NCBI GenBank assembly: GCA_016786565.1 | Contig: JAEUVY010000082.1 | Location: forward strand, 1-50,395 | Direction: 5' to 3' | DNA length: 50,395 bases | From: Flavipsychrobacter sp. | Lineage (GTDB): Bacteria > Bacteroidota > Bacteroidia > Chitinophagales > Chitinophagaceae | Part shown: one piece after another, positions 35,817-44,615 of the stretch | Layout: each line of letters opens with the position of its first letter | How positions within the stretch are numbered: the first letter of the stretch is position 1 | Translations under genes and position numbers: made by a program | The notes under the pieces: generated by a model | Database searches by the model: none | The model's input: only the letters and a program-made list of their open reading frames with translations | Told to the model about the DNA's origin: nothing

Positions 35817-37823
35817 CTACCTCAGCGACTGCAAAAACGCGGGATCAAGTTGACCACCTCTCTTACGGGCTTCCTCAGCCTCCTGCTGCGCCCTTGGCTT
35901 CTGCCCCATCATCAGGTAGCACTGAGCGCGCATATAATATGGATCCGGATTCTCAGGTTTCAGATAGTTCGCCCGGTCATAGTCTTTCAACGCCTCAGCC
36001 GGTTTACCTATCTTCAGATAGATACGTCCCCTGTTCATGTACGGAATGTAGGCATCAGGATTCTGGTTGATCGCGTACTGATACTCTATAAGCGAGGAGT
36101 CTGTTTTGCCTATTATGTCCAGATAATTGGCGTAGTTGCTATGCCCCTCAGGAAAATACTTTTTCAGCGACAACGCCTTTCTGAAAGCCACACCTGCCGA
36201 GTCGAATTTCTGGCGAATGCTGTAAACTACACCCAATCCAAGATAAGCGCTTTCAAGCTTTTCATCAATTGAAAGGGCCCTGAGGTAGGTGGCCTTTGCT
36301 TCATCTATCAGGCCCACACTGCGCTGGTACTCACCGATACAGATAATCGGACTCGTATAATCAGGCTTGCGTTCCACCGACTTGGTGAAATAATAAAATG
36401 CCGAATCGCCGTTGCGCTGCCGGTCCTGCTGCGTGAGGGCGGTCTCGAAACGGGTGTAGTAATCCTGGCCCAGGTAGAAATAGCCGATAGGCGACTCTGG
36501 GTTCTTCTCTATCGCGCTGTTCCACAGGCTGATAGAATCGTACCAGTCTTTGTTACGCTCATTGGTCATGTAGCCATATACCAGACTTACCGCCACCAAT
36601 GCGCCAAGCACCACCGTAGGCGACTGTTTCTTTTCCTCAATAAGCCAGGCAGCAGCCGCACCCACAAGCAGGAAGATGCCCACGTAAGGAATATAGGTAT
36701 AACGATCGGACATGATGGCGCCACCAACCGGCAGGAACTGCAACAACAGCAGCAGGTTGATCACAAAAAACGAAACACACAAAACCACCAACCGGTTGTG
36801 CCGGCCATACTTCACCAGCAGAAACAAACCTGCCGCCACCAACAACGGATATATATAGAATACCGCAGGCAATGCGTCATTCACCTTTATAGGGTAAGGA
36901 TAGAAATTGGTGAGACCCACCGGCAGAACCGCTTTCCATATATAGGTAATGAGGGCATAACAACCCAATGCGATCCTTTCGTAAAACTTGAAACTCACAT
37001 CCAACGTGCCGAGCGCACCTACATCCTTTTGCGCATATATAGATATCAGGCCAAAGGTTACAGACAATGCGAAAAGCGGAAGTTTCTCTATAATAAGATT
37101 TACGCCCAGCTTGCGCTGCTCATAAAGATCCACCAGCAACAACACCACCGGCAAGGTCACCCCCACCGACTTGCACATGAGCGAAGTAGCGAACAGCAAA
37201 ATGGTCGCCACATACCACAATACCTTCTTACCTGCATGGTTGCGCACATACCAAATATGCGTCACCATGGCCAGCATGTAAAACATGCCATACAGCAGGT
37301 CCTTGCGACCCGCGATCCAGGTCACGGATTCTACACGCATAGGGTGCACTGCAAAAAGAAGCGCAGTAACCGCAGCCACAGTGATGTTACGGGTTAGCAC
37401 CCGGGCAAACGCGAACACCGAGAACGTACACAGAATATGGAACATCATACTGTGCAGGTGGTAATAATAAGGTTCCAGTCCGTGCTTGCTGTATTCGTAC
37501 CAATAGGTAACAATGGTGAACGGGTGATAGTTACCCATCACCAGGGCATCCATGCTGAACAACTTTTTCAAACCCTCAAAGGAACTATCCTTTATCCACG
37601 GGTTGGTGAGCACATACCCCAGATCGTCCCAGTTGGTGAACTGGTTATCGAGCGAGCCTTTATATATAAGAAATGTCAGCAGCGCTATACAGGCAAGTAT
37701 CAGCCATTGGGCATTCTTCTTTACAAAACTATCGCTGCTACCCTCTGTTGCCTGCGCCACTGACGCAGCAGCCTGAACGGGCTTTTTATTCTGTGGTTGT
37801 ACCTGGGGTTGTTTCTTTGCCAT
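35817..37823 (-). CDS. TMTC-like membrane glycosyltransferase with C-terminal TPRs
   Basis: 668 residues. After a Gln/Lys-rich cytoplasmic N-terminus come about 11 transmembrane helices (40-430). The first large loop has Asn-Trp-Asp-Asp and Tyr-His-Pro-Phe, and later Ala-Val-His-Pro-Met-Arg-Val-Glu-Ser-Val-Thr-Trp-Ile, typical of the GT-C fold TMTC-type O-mannosyltransferases. Residues about 450-660 hold five to six TPRs. It may glycosylate envelope proteins; donor unknown. Confidence 0.82.
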   Translation of the reverse strand: MAKKQPQVQPQNKKPVQAAASVAQATEGSSDSFVKKNAQWLILACIALLTFLIYKGSLDNQFTNWDDLGYVLTNPWIKDSSFEGLKKLFSMDALVMGNYHPFTIVTYWYEYSKHGLEPYYYHLHSMMFHILCTFSVFAFARVLTRNITVAAVTALLFAVHPMRVESVTWIAGRKDLLYGMFYMLAMVTHIWYVRNHAGKKVLWYVATILLFATSLMCKSVGVTLPVVLLLVDLYEQRKLGVNLIIEKLPLFALSVTFGLISIYAQKDVGALGTLDVSFKFYERIALGCYALITYIWKAVLPVGLTNFYPYPIKVNDALPAVFYIYPLLVAAGLFLLVKYGRHNRLVVLCVSFFVINLLLLLQFLPVGGAIMSDRYTYIPYVGIFLLVGAAAAWLIEEKKQSPTVVLGALVAVSLVYGYMTNERNKDWYDSISLWNSAIEKNPESPIGYFYLGQDYYTRFETALTQQDRQRNGDSAFYYFTKSVERKPDYTSPIICIGEYQRSVGLIDEAKATYLRALSIDEKLESAYLGLGVVYSIRQKFDSAGVAFRKALSLKKYFPEGHSNYANYLDIIGKTDSSLIEYQYAINQNPDAYIPYMNRGRIYLKIGKPAEALKDYDRANYLKPENPDPYYMRAQCYLMMGQKPRAQQEAEEARKRGGQLDPAFLQSLR

Positions 37824-37976
37824 TTTCGGTAATATGAACCGGATCAGACCGGATGATCAGATAACCAATATCGTTTAACCCCGAAAGATAGTATAAATGT
37901 TGAATTTGGTAGATAATCAAATCCTCAAACAACTCTCCCATTCCGGCCTTGAAAGCACCCACCTACTTGCAGAACA

Positions 37977-38438
37977 CTACGATGGCGGCTGAAAAATATA
38001 TTTCTCGTCAAAATCCACCGAGAAATCGGACAACATTTTCTTGTACTCATCAATAAACCCCACCTTTTTGTGGTGTTCTACTTGTCCCTGAATGTATTTA
38101 ACTACGGCATCAATCTGCGACCTCGAGTGACTGAATGCCCCGTACCCTTCCTGCCATTGAAACTTTCCAAGAACAAGCCTCTCACTATTGATCCATTCGG
38201 AGGAATCGCCTTTAACGAGACGCAACATATCAGAAATAGATTGTTTAGGACTCAGACCAACGAGCATATGCAGATGATCAGCCACATTATTTATTGCTAG
38301 CATCTTGTGACCATTATTCTGAACGATTGCCGTTATGTAGGCCCGCAATCTACCATCCCATTCAGGCTGCAGCAATCCCGAACGGAATTTTACAGCAAAA
38401 ACACAGTGAACGTACAATTGGGTATACGTGTTTGACAT
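37977..38438 (-). CDS. IS200-like Y1 transposase, REP-associated (RAYT) type
   Basis: 153 residues from ATG 38438. The HUH motif is His55-Leu-His57 in Ala-Asp-His-Leu-His-Met-Leu-Val-Gly-Leu, and the nucleophile is Tyr115 in Val-Val-Lys-Tyr-Ile-Gln-Gly-Gln; the length is that of a TnpA_REP/IS200 protein. No IS200 ends or partner tnpB are visible. The region directly upstream (38530-39262) is packed with REP-like palindromes, so a domesticated RAYT acting on these repeats is the best reading. Confidence 0.87.
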   Translation of the reverse strand: MSNTYTQLYVHCVFAVKFRSGLLQPEWDGRLRAYITAIVQNNGHKMLAINNVADHLHMLVGLSPKQSISDMLRLVKGDSSEWINSERLVLGKFQWQEGYGAFSHSRSQIDAVVKYIQGQVEHHKKVGFIDEYKKMLSDFSVDFDEKYIFQPPS

Positions 38439-38580
38439 GATGAGAGTTTTCACAAATATACCAATACTACACCCAATATGAGAGCATCATCATTACAATG
38501 CAAAACTCATCTGCCCTAACTCTCCCACCTTGCCCCATAAGGGCAAACGCCTTTGTAGCACAGCACAAATTCTGAATCCG

Positions 38581-38829
38581 ATGCCCCATCGGGGCAAAAG
38601 CATTGTAGCAACAAACAGATTGGGAATCACATGCCCCATAGGGGCTACCCAACTACAAAAACGATTGACAAATTAACATAGCGGTAGCACCTAACGGCGC
38701 GAAGAACAATTCAATTCCACCTCGCTACAAAGCTGTGGCACCTGACGGCGCCAACCTCCGAAAAATCCGATTGTTTTCACAGCACTGCAAACATCCATCT
38801 ACCAAAATAAGAGCCCTCAAATAACCACA
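38581..38829. repeat. Tandem unit 1 (about 249 bp)
   Basis: Order: A hairpin 38582-38596, A 38633-38645, B 38687-38700, B 38737-38752, then the spacer that ends in ...CCAAAATAAGAGCCCTC. It is diverged from units 2 and 3 in its first half, so it is the oldest copy or has been gene-converted less. Confidence 0.8.
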
Positions 38830-39083
38830 TTGCCCCATCGGGGCAATTCGCTTTGTAGCATCAAACAGATTAGGGATCACTTGCCCCATAGGGGCTACCC
38901 AACGCCACCTATAAACAATCACACAATTAACAAAGCGGCAGCACCTATCGGCGCAACGAACATTTCAACTCCGCCTCGCTACAAAGCTGTGGCACCTCAC
39001 GGCGCCAACCTCCGAAAAATCCGATTGTTTTCACGGCACTGCAAACATCCATCTACCAAAATAAGAGCCCTCAAATAACCACA
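38830..39083. repeat. Tandem unit 2 (254 bp)
   Basis: A 38830-38846 with tail GCTTTGTAGC at 38850-38859, A 38883-38895, B 38941-38954, B 38991-39006. Its last ~75 bp differ from the end of unit 1 by about one base. Confidence 0.85.
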
Positions 39084-39302
39084 TTGCCCCATCGGGGCAA
39101 TTCGCTTTGTAGCATCAAACAGATTAGGGATCGCTTGCCCCGTAGGGGCTACCCAACAAATCCAACTACAAACCACACAATTAACAAAGCGGTAGCACCT
39201 AACGGCGCAACGAACATTTCAACTCCGCCTCGCTACAAAGCTGTAGCACCTGACGGCGCACCCCGAAAAATCCGGCTGTTTTTACCGCACTGAAAACGTT
39301 CA
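39084..39302. repeat. Tandem unit 3, running into the 3' end of the receptor gene
   Basis: Starts 254 bp after unit 2 with an identical A hairpin and tail; A 39137-39149, B 39195-39208, B 39246-39259. Its end (CGAAAAATCCGGCTGTTTTT, then ...GCACTGAAAAC) is a diverged form of the unit 1/2 spacer and stops at the receptor's stop codon. Confidence 0.8.
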
Positions 39303-41693
39303 TCAAAAATCCACCCTATAATAGAATATCGGCAGGAACCCTAACTGGTACGTCGTATAGAACGGATTAGCCACCCCTTGCGACGCCAGATCGGAACTGT
39401 ACGTAAGCGCCAGCACATTCTTCTGCCCCGTCACGTTCACAAGATCCAGCGATATCTCATGGGTCAGACGCTTCGCATTCAGGCGCACACCCAGCTTCAG
39501 ATCAGCCCTGAAATACGCATCGAACCTCAGACTATTCCGCTGGCTATCCACCACCACCATATCGCCCAGCGCATTCGACGCGGCTATATCAACCGGCGAA
39601 TAGAGCTTTCCACCAATGGTAGTCGCCTTAAATCCGCCCGTGAACGTACTGTACTTGCCTATCTTCTTCTCATACCCGAACAACAGGTTTGCCGCATAAC
39701 GGGTGTTGTAATCGGTATTGCGGTACACACCATCGTTCCCTGCTGCCTTAGAATCAAACGCCGAAGTGGTGAACAGCGTGTAGAACCCACGACTGAATCC
39801 CTTTTCCAATGTCAGCTCCAGCCCGTAATTGTAACCCGTACCGGTGTTCTGCAACGTATCGGGGAAGGTGCGGCTGTACGTTGAACCTTGATTAAGGGAC
39901 GAGTACGAAGACCCCACGCGAACTTCCACCGGCACATTAAACAGGTATTGGCCATACGCCTCCATCCGCATGCGCAGCTTTGGTGCCAGCACATGCTCAT
40001 ATCCTGTAACAAAATGATGGCTTCGGGTAAACCCGACATTCTTATTCACATGCTCTGTAGGCGCGCTCTTGGGCAGGATAGCGAAATACTGGTACAAAGG
40101 CTGCATCTGACTGTGTAATCCATACCCTGCTGTCACCACATCTTTATCTGTAGCGGCCCAGCGGAAACCCAGCCTCGGCTCCAGCGCCTTCGAACCGTTG
40201 TGGTTAAGGTACTGCGCATGCAATCCGCCCGTTACCGTAGTTTTCACGCCCGGGCGGGTTTTGTACTGAACATATGCCTGCACCAGATTTGTACCGCCTA
40301 CAAAGTTCTCGCGCAACTGCCAGTCCTGTCGCGATGTCGGATACTGGCGGCTGCTATCCTGAAAGTTGACCCGGTACAATTTGTTTTCTATACCATACTT
40401 CAACGTACGCGTCGCCGAAAGTTTCTTGTTGATATACCAGTGCGCGGTTGTAGATGCGGTCATAAAGTCATACCCCAACACCCGCTTCATGGAGTCTACA
40501 CCAAACGACGCGTTCCGGAACACCTTTATATGATCGGCCCACACATCGCCTGCCGACTGGGCAACCGTAAACTTCATAAACGTCTTTGCGTTGATCGTAT
40601 AACTATAAGTACCACCTACAAAACCACTCTTGGCCGTAAAATACTGGTCCCTGTCAGACTCGCCATACAACTGCGACTCGGGCGTGGTAAGTGTGCTTAC
40701 AATGAGGTCTATCTTGCTGGTACCGCCTATACCAAAGAACGCCAGATCACCCTTCTTTCCCATCGGGAAGTTGAACCGAAAACTCGCATCCTGATACTGC
40801 GGCACCGACGATGTACCTATCTTGATATTCATTGCCTGAAACGCCTGCAGCGTGCTGTATCGGTAATTGACAAGGAACGACGAACCCTTTTTCTTTGAGA
40901 ACGGCCCTTCTGCCATCACCTCTGTACCAAGGATACCGAACTGACCCGTAAATTCATACTTCTGATTATTACCGTTGCGCAAACGCACATCAAACACACC
41001 CGCCACCGCGTCGCCGTATTCAGCAGGGAACGCGCCCATAAAAAAATCACTGTTGGCCAGCAGCTTGCTGTTCAGCATACTCACCGGACCACCCGTTGTG
41101 CCCGGTATATTGAAGTGGTTGGGATTAGGTATATCCACACCCTCCATGCGCCACAAAACACCCTGCGGACTGTTACCCCTTATAACTATATCATTTCTCG
41201 AATCATCGCCACCCTGCGCCCCTGCAAAGTTCGACGCCATACGCGCCGGATCGTTCCTGCTGCCGGCATAACGCTCTGTCTCCTGCACGTCAAACGTGCG
41301 TGTACTCACCAGTGCCAGCTCATTGATATGCTCTCGTTTCTGCGACACCACCACTTCATTCATCTTCACCACTTTCTCTTCCAACTCCACAGGCAGTATC
41401 ACCTCCTTTGCCGACGTCACCAGCACATCCGCAATGGTGCGGCTTTCATACCCCATATAAGACACAACAAGGGTATGCTTACCCACCGGTACACTATCTA
41501 TTTGGTACACTCCGTTCACATCGCACACCCCTCCCGGCGGCGGCACAAGGTCTGTAACAGACACTGTTGCACCCGGCAAAGAGATCTTCGATTCCTTATC
41601 AGTGACCGTACCACGGATCCGCTGAAACCGTTGCGCACTCACACAAAACGACAACAGCAACAAAACAGGCAATAAGAACACCCTACTTGTCAT
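39303..41693 (-). CDS. TonB-dependent receptor-like outer-membrane protein with CarboxypepD_reg domain
   Basis: 796 residues from ATG 41693, preferred over 41702 because Met-Thr-Ser-Arg then starts a normal signal peptide (cut after Ser-Ala-Gln). Residues about 25-110 are a CarboxypepD_reg-like domain (Gly-Thr-Val-Thr-Asp, Leu-Pro-Gly-Ala-Thr-Val, Tyr-Met-Gly-Tyr-Glu); the plug has Arg-Asn-Asp-Ile-Val-Ile-Arg-Gly-Asn-Ser-Pro; the barrel ends in Tyr-Arg-Val-Asp-Phe. It probably imports or senses an unknown ligand. A cytochrome-like lipoprotein gene lies 105 bp upstream on the same strand. Confidence 0.9.
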   Translation of the reverse strand: MTSRVFLLPVLLLLSFCVSAQRFQRIRGTVTDKESKISLPGATVSVTDLVPPPGGVCDVNGVYQIDSVPVGKHTLVVSYMGYESRTIADVLVTSAKEVILPVELEEKVVKMNEVVVSQKREHINELALVSTRTFDVQETERYAGSRNDPARMASNFAGAQGGDDSRNDIVIRGNSPQGVLWRMEGVDIPNPNHFNIPGTTGGPVSMLNSKLLANSDFFMGAFPAEYGDAVAGVFDVRLRNGNNQKYEFTGQFGILGTEVMAEGPFSKKKGSSFLVNYRYSTLQAFQAMNIKIGTSSVPQYQDASFRFNFPMGKKGDLAFFGIGGTSKIDLIVSTLTTPESQLYGESDRDQYFTAKSGFVGGTYSYTINAKTFMKFTVAQSAGDVWADHIKVFRNASFGVDSMKRVLGYDFMTASTTAHWYINKKLSATRTLKYGIENKLYRVNFQDSSRQYPTSRQDWQLRENFVGGTNLVQAYVQYKTRPGVKTTVTGGLHAQYLNHNGSKALEPRLGFRWAATDKDVVTAGYGLHSQMQPLYQYFAILPKSAPTEHVNKNVGFTRSHHFVTGYEHVLAPKLRMRMEAYGQYLFNVPVEVRVGSSYSSLNQGSTYSRTFPDTLQNTGTGYNYGLELTLEKGFSRGFYTLFTTSAFDSKAAGNDGVYRNTDYNTRYAANLLFGYEKKIGKYSTFTGGFKATTIGGKLYSPVDIAASNALGDMVVVDSQRNSLRFDAYFRADLKLGVRLNAKRLTHEISLDLVNVTGQKNVLALTYSSDLASQGVANPFYTTYQLGFLPIFYYRVDF

Positions 41694-41798
41694 ATCAAGC
41701 ATTTTAATATCGCAACAAGATAATGATTGATATGAAATTCCGCCTGAAATTATTAGTGGGTAATTTCCGGAAACAATCGAAATGACAACTTAACGCTG

Positions 41799-42506
41799 TT
41801 AGTCATTCGGCGCACCCGCAGCCACCCACTTCTTCACCTGCGTTATTTTGCAGTCAAGCAGTTTTGCGCCACCCTGAGGCATAGGGTTATACCCCGAGGC
41901 ATGCGAAATATCACCGATCAGACTTCCGCTCACAGCAGCATTCTTCACACTCGCATGATCCATAAGACTGCCACCCGGCGCCGAAGCCGAATTATGACAG
42001 CCTACGCAATACTGTTGCATCATGGGTGCGATAACACCACTATAAGAAAAACTGTTTGTGTCGCAGCCGGTAGTGGAACACGCGCCACTGTCTATTGCCC
42101 CACCCTGTATCCAGCGCTTTATCAGTAACACATTAGCTGCGGAAAGTGCCGGAGCATCGCGAGGCATAAAACCCTCGCCCCGTGCAATAGTAATAGAGTT
42201 GTAGATCTTACTCGCCGCCGGGTTGCCGGGAACAATGCCCTTGCTCCTGATATTGGCATAATTGTCCAGCACATACCCTTCCTCATGCGATGCCGCATCG
42301 TGGCACCCGCTCTTGGCGCAATTCGACTGAAATATCGGCAGAATATCCCTTTCAAAACATATATCAGGATCACCCGTCTGCTGGCTCACCGGCATCACAT
42401 AGGGTTGATGCACGCACGAATGAAAAGCCGCGGAAGACATTATAACGCTAACTGCCGCAACAGCGAAAAACCTTCTATTCCTCGTTGACCTTACTATCCT
42501 GAACAT
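41799..42506 (-). CDS. Cytochrome c-like lipoprotein with CX4CH and CXXCH motifs
   Basis: 235 residues. A lipoprotein signal with Phe-His-Ser-Cys (near residue 31) precedes two heme-like sites: Cys-Ala-Lys-Ser-Gly-Cys-His (CX4CH) and Cys-Val-Gly-Cys-His (CXXCH). A third pair, Cys-Ser-Thr-Thr-Gly-Cys-Asp, has lost its His. Leu-Pro-Ile-Phe-Gln-Ser-Asn-Cys is the usual lead-in of Planctomycete-type cytochrome c domains. It may pass electrons in the periplasm; the partner is not visible. Confidence 0.8.
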   Translation of the reverse strand: MFRIVRSTRNRRFFAVAAVSVIMSSAAFHSCVHQPYVMPVSQQTGDPDICFERDILPIFQSNCAKSGCHDAASHEEGYVLDNYANIRSKGIVPGNPAASKIYNSITIARGEGFMPRDAPALSAANVLLIKRWIQGGAIDSGACSTTGCDTNSFSYSGVIAPMMQQYCVGCHNSASAPGGSLMDHASVKNAAVSGSLIGDISHASGYNPMPQGGAKLLDCKITQVKKWVAAGAPND

Positions 42507-42562
42507 GGGCGCAATTTACAAAACTTACGTTTGACCGCAGATGATGGAGATACGCCAGAACG

Positions 42563-42570
42563 TATATTTG
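42563..42570 (+). promoter_or_regulatory. -7 element upstream of a small ORF and the lipocalin gene
   Basis: TAtaTTTG matches the phylum -7 box exactly. It is 26 bp before a possible 26-codon ORF at 42596 and 181 bp before the lipocalin start; a weaker TAacTTTA lies closer to the lipocalin gene, near 42714. Confidence 0.4.
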
Positions 42571-42595
42571 CACTGCTCCCGCAAAAAACAACAGC

Positions 42596-42676
42596 ATGAA
42601 CAGTGCAACTGTTCCTGTCGACACTAATAGACCAAACCACAAAAGATGGCTTCTCGCTCATGAACGCAGCACTTAA
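42596..42676 (+). CDS. Possible 26-residue small ORF
   Basis: ATG at 42596, stop TAA at 42674-42676. The peptide has Asn-Ser-Ala-Thr-Val-Pro-Val-Asp-Thr-Asn-Arg-Pro-Asn-His-Lys-Arg-Trp and ends His-Glu-Arg-Ser-Thr. Its only support is the well-placed -7 box; it could equally be a lipocalin 5' leader. Confidence 0.2.
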   Translation: MNSATVPVDTNRPNHKRWLLAHERST

Positions 42677-42750
42677 GCAACGTGCAGAAAAGAACTAGTC
42701 GATAAGAAGTCGTAACTTTAACTGATGCTGCCGCAATCCCGCATCAATGT

Positions 42751-43287
42751 ATGATGAGCAACAGACCTCTGCTATTTTCGGCTTTATTATTCACTCTCCT
42801 GCTGACAAATTCGTGTACTATGCATTCGCAACCTCTCAATACCGTACCTCAGGTTGAACTGTCAAAATATGCCGGCAAGTGGTACGAGATAGCGTCCTTC
42901 CCGCAACGCTTTCAGAAAGGCTGCCACTGCACCACTGCAGAATATACACCCACAGACAAAGGCTATATCATAGTTGAGAACCGCTGCAACAAAGACAGCA
43001 TCAACGGAAAAGAATCCTACATAAAAGGAAAGGCATTTATTGACGAAGGAACCGGCAACGCCAAACTAAGGGTGCAGTTCTTCTGGCCGTTCAAAGGCAA
43101 GTACTGGATCATAGACCTTGCCCCCGACTATAGTTATGCCGTGGTAGGTCACCCCAACAGAGACTACCTATGGATACTTTGCCGTACCCCGCAAATCGAG
43201 AAAGCCACTTACGATGCTATCCTCGAACGCGTAAAAGCCAACGGATTTGATATCTCTCGCCTGCAGCTCACACAACAACGTCCATAG
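42751..43287 (+). CDS. Lipocalin-family outer-membrane lipoprotein (Blc-like)
   Basis: 178 residues. A lipoprotein signal with Leu-Thr-Asn-Ser-Cys (near 22), then the lipocalin start Leu-Ser-Lys-Tyr-Ala-Gly-Lys-Trp-Tyr-Glu-Ile-Ala-Ser-Phe-Pro and the later Tyr-Ala-Val-Val-Gly-His-Pro. Blc-type lipocalins bind fatty acids or lysophospholipids at the outer membrane, often under envelope stress. The gene converges on the iron exporter with a 2-bp gap. Confidence 0.9.
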   Translation: MMSNRPLLFSALLFTLLLTNSCTMHSQPLNTVPQVELSKYAGKWYEIASFPQRFQKGCHCTTAEYTPTDKGYIIVENRCNKDSINGKESYIKGKAFIDEGTGNAKLRVQFFWPFKGKYWIIDLAPDYSYAVVGHPNRDYLWILCRTPQIEKATYDAILERVKANGFDISRLQLTQQRP

Positions 43288-43289
43288 CA

Positions 43290-44390
43290 TTACCCCGCTA
43301 TAGACACGCCTATCAGCTTACCTATACCAAACGTGATCGCCGCTGCCATCAGCCCGAACAACACCTGCCTGAAGCCCGAGAACCAGATACTTTTTCCGGT
43401 GAACAAAGTAATGGCACTTCCTATCAGGAATAGACCTGCTGCACTGAACGCCACACTCAACCCTATTGCCATTGCCCCTTTCGCAAAAAAGAACGGCACC
43501 AGCGGTATCACCGCGCCAATAGAGAACAGCAGGAACGAATAGACTGCAGCCTCCATCGCCGAGCCCTTCAGCTCCTCCGGATTGATACCCAGCTCTTCCT
43601 TCACCAGCACTTCATGCGCATGGCTCTTATTGGTCATTATGTCGGCAGCCATTTCATAGGCCTGCGCCTCGGGTATACCCTTCGCCATATAGATCAGCGC
43701 CAACTCCTTTTCTTCTCCTTCCGGATTGTTTTCCAATTCATCCATCTCCACCTGCATCTGGTTCTCATACAACTCCTGCGAGCTCTTTACCGATATCCAC
43801 TCACCCAACGCCATAGACAACGCCCCCGCCAGCAAACCGGCAGTACCCGCCAGCAACACCCCACTCTGGCCCGCAGTGGCACCTGCCACACCCATCACCA
43901 GACTGAAGTTGGACACCAGTCCATCATTGCCACCCAGCACGGCGGCACGCAGTGCATTGCCCCCTACCGATCTGTGCCTGCGCTCGAACCGCGCCATGTT
44001 CGCGCCATTCACTTTCGATTCATTATCAAGCAACGACCGAAGTATCTTTACGTGATTGGTTTCACTACCGGTAATAGGCAATCCGCTTTGTTTACGCGTA
44101 TGTATCACCGCGTTCGAGAGGCTCTTTTCTGTGTCCATCAGCACGCCCAGCACATAGTCGTAACCAAACACACGCCCTATACGATTGAGCGTACGCGCCC
44201 GTAAAGAAGGAGCCGGAAGAACATAACCACTGCCTTGCTTCTTCAGAAACGCGTTCGCATGTCCTTGCTCTATCTCGCTCATCTGCCTGAACACACTGGC
44301 CACTGCCGGGTCCTCCTCTACCTCGGCAAGCCGCGCGTACAGATAACCGGCATCTACTTCCGTTTGCAAACTCTTGTTAGCTGAAGACAT
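43290..44390 (-). CDS. Rubrerythrin-VIT1 fusion iron exporter (MbfA-like)
   Basis: 366 residues from ATG 44390 (an upstream TTG at 44411 is weaker). The N-terminal ~130 residues are a ferritin-like/rubrerythrin domain with Glu11, Glu23, Glu41 and His44-type ligands; the rest is a VIT1/CCC1 membrane domain with Gly-Gly-Asn-Asp-Gly-Leu-Val-Ser-Asn-Phe and five helices. MbfA proteins export iron under iron or peroxide stress. The neighbouring peroxiredoxin operon fits an oxidative-stress context. Confidence 0.88.
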   Translation of the reverse strand: MSSANKSLQTEVDAGYLYARLAEVEEDPAVASVFRQMSEIEQGHANAFLKKQGSGYVLPAPSLRARTLNRIGRVFGYDYVLGVLMDTEKSLSNAVIHTRKQSGLPITGSETNHVKILRSLLDNESKVNGANMARFERRHRSVGGNALRAAVLGGNDGLVSNFSLVMGVAGATAGQSGVLLAGTAGLLAGALSMALGEWISVKSSQELYENQMQVEMDELENNPEGEEKELALIYMAKGIPEAQAYEMAADIMTNKSHAHEVLVKEELGINPEELKGSAMEAAVYSFLLFSIGAVIPLVPFFFAKGAMAIGLSVAFSAAGLFLIGSAITLFTGKSIWFSGFRQVLFGLMAAAITFGIGKLIGVSIAG

Positions 44391-44555
44391 AAGCTCTCTA
44401 TTGAACTTCAAAGAAATAAAAAATCACTCCACCAACCAATGACGCCGATCACTATTACTGATAGTCACCTACATCAGCTCCGGTGAGCCACACATATAAA
44501 TGTACTACCGTTTCCCCGCGTGCGCAACCATATATCACAACCGTTATCAGAATGA

Positions 44556-44563
44556 TATTTTTG
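44556..44563 (+). promoter_or_regulatory. -7 element of the leader RNA/peroxiredoxin operon
   Basis: TAttTTTG, perfect -7 box. Transcription would start near 44569-44572, giving a leader of about 360 bases before the hotdog gene. Confidence 0.5.
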
Positions 44564-44615
44564 TCAGTTCAAAAAAACCTCCTAATATTGCACAGTGATC
44601 CAAAACAAGAAACAT

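Larger units (their letters stand above)
38530..39262. repeat. Array of 13 REP-like palindromes
   Basis: Two palindrome classes alternate. Class A is GCCCC-ATC/ATA-GGGGC (38582, 38633, 38832, 38883, 39086, 39137, plus TTGCCC/GGGCAA at 38530). Class B is GGCACC-TGAC-GGCGCC or shorter (38687, 38737, 38941, 38991, 39195, 39246). In the first A of each unit and in the reverse complement of the last B, the hairpin is followed by the same tail, GCTTTGTAGC. So two different stems share one tail in opposite orientations, like REP pairs in a BIME. It lies between a RAYT gene and a TonB-type receptor gene. Confidence 0.85.

Noticed and set aside
37977..38438. Complete IS200/IS605 element
   Set aside because: No tnpB and no subterminal hairpins flanking the gene on both sides; the array lies on one side only.
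38530..39262. CRISPR array
   Set aside because: Repeats are short palindromes of two types with irregular, themselves repeated spacers; no cas gene is near.
38830..39293. Two related plus-strand frames across the palindrome array
   Set aside because: Their similarity reflects the 254-bp DNA repeat; the peptides are only translated REP sequence.
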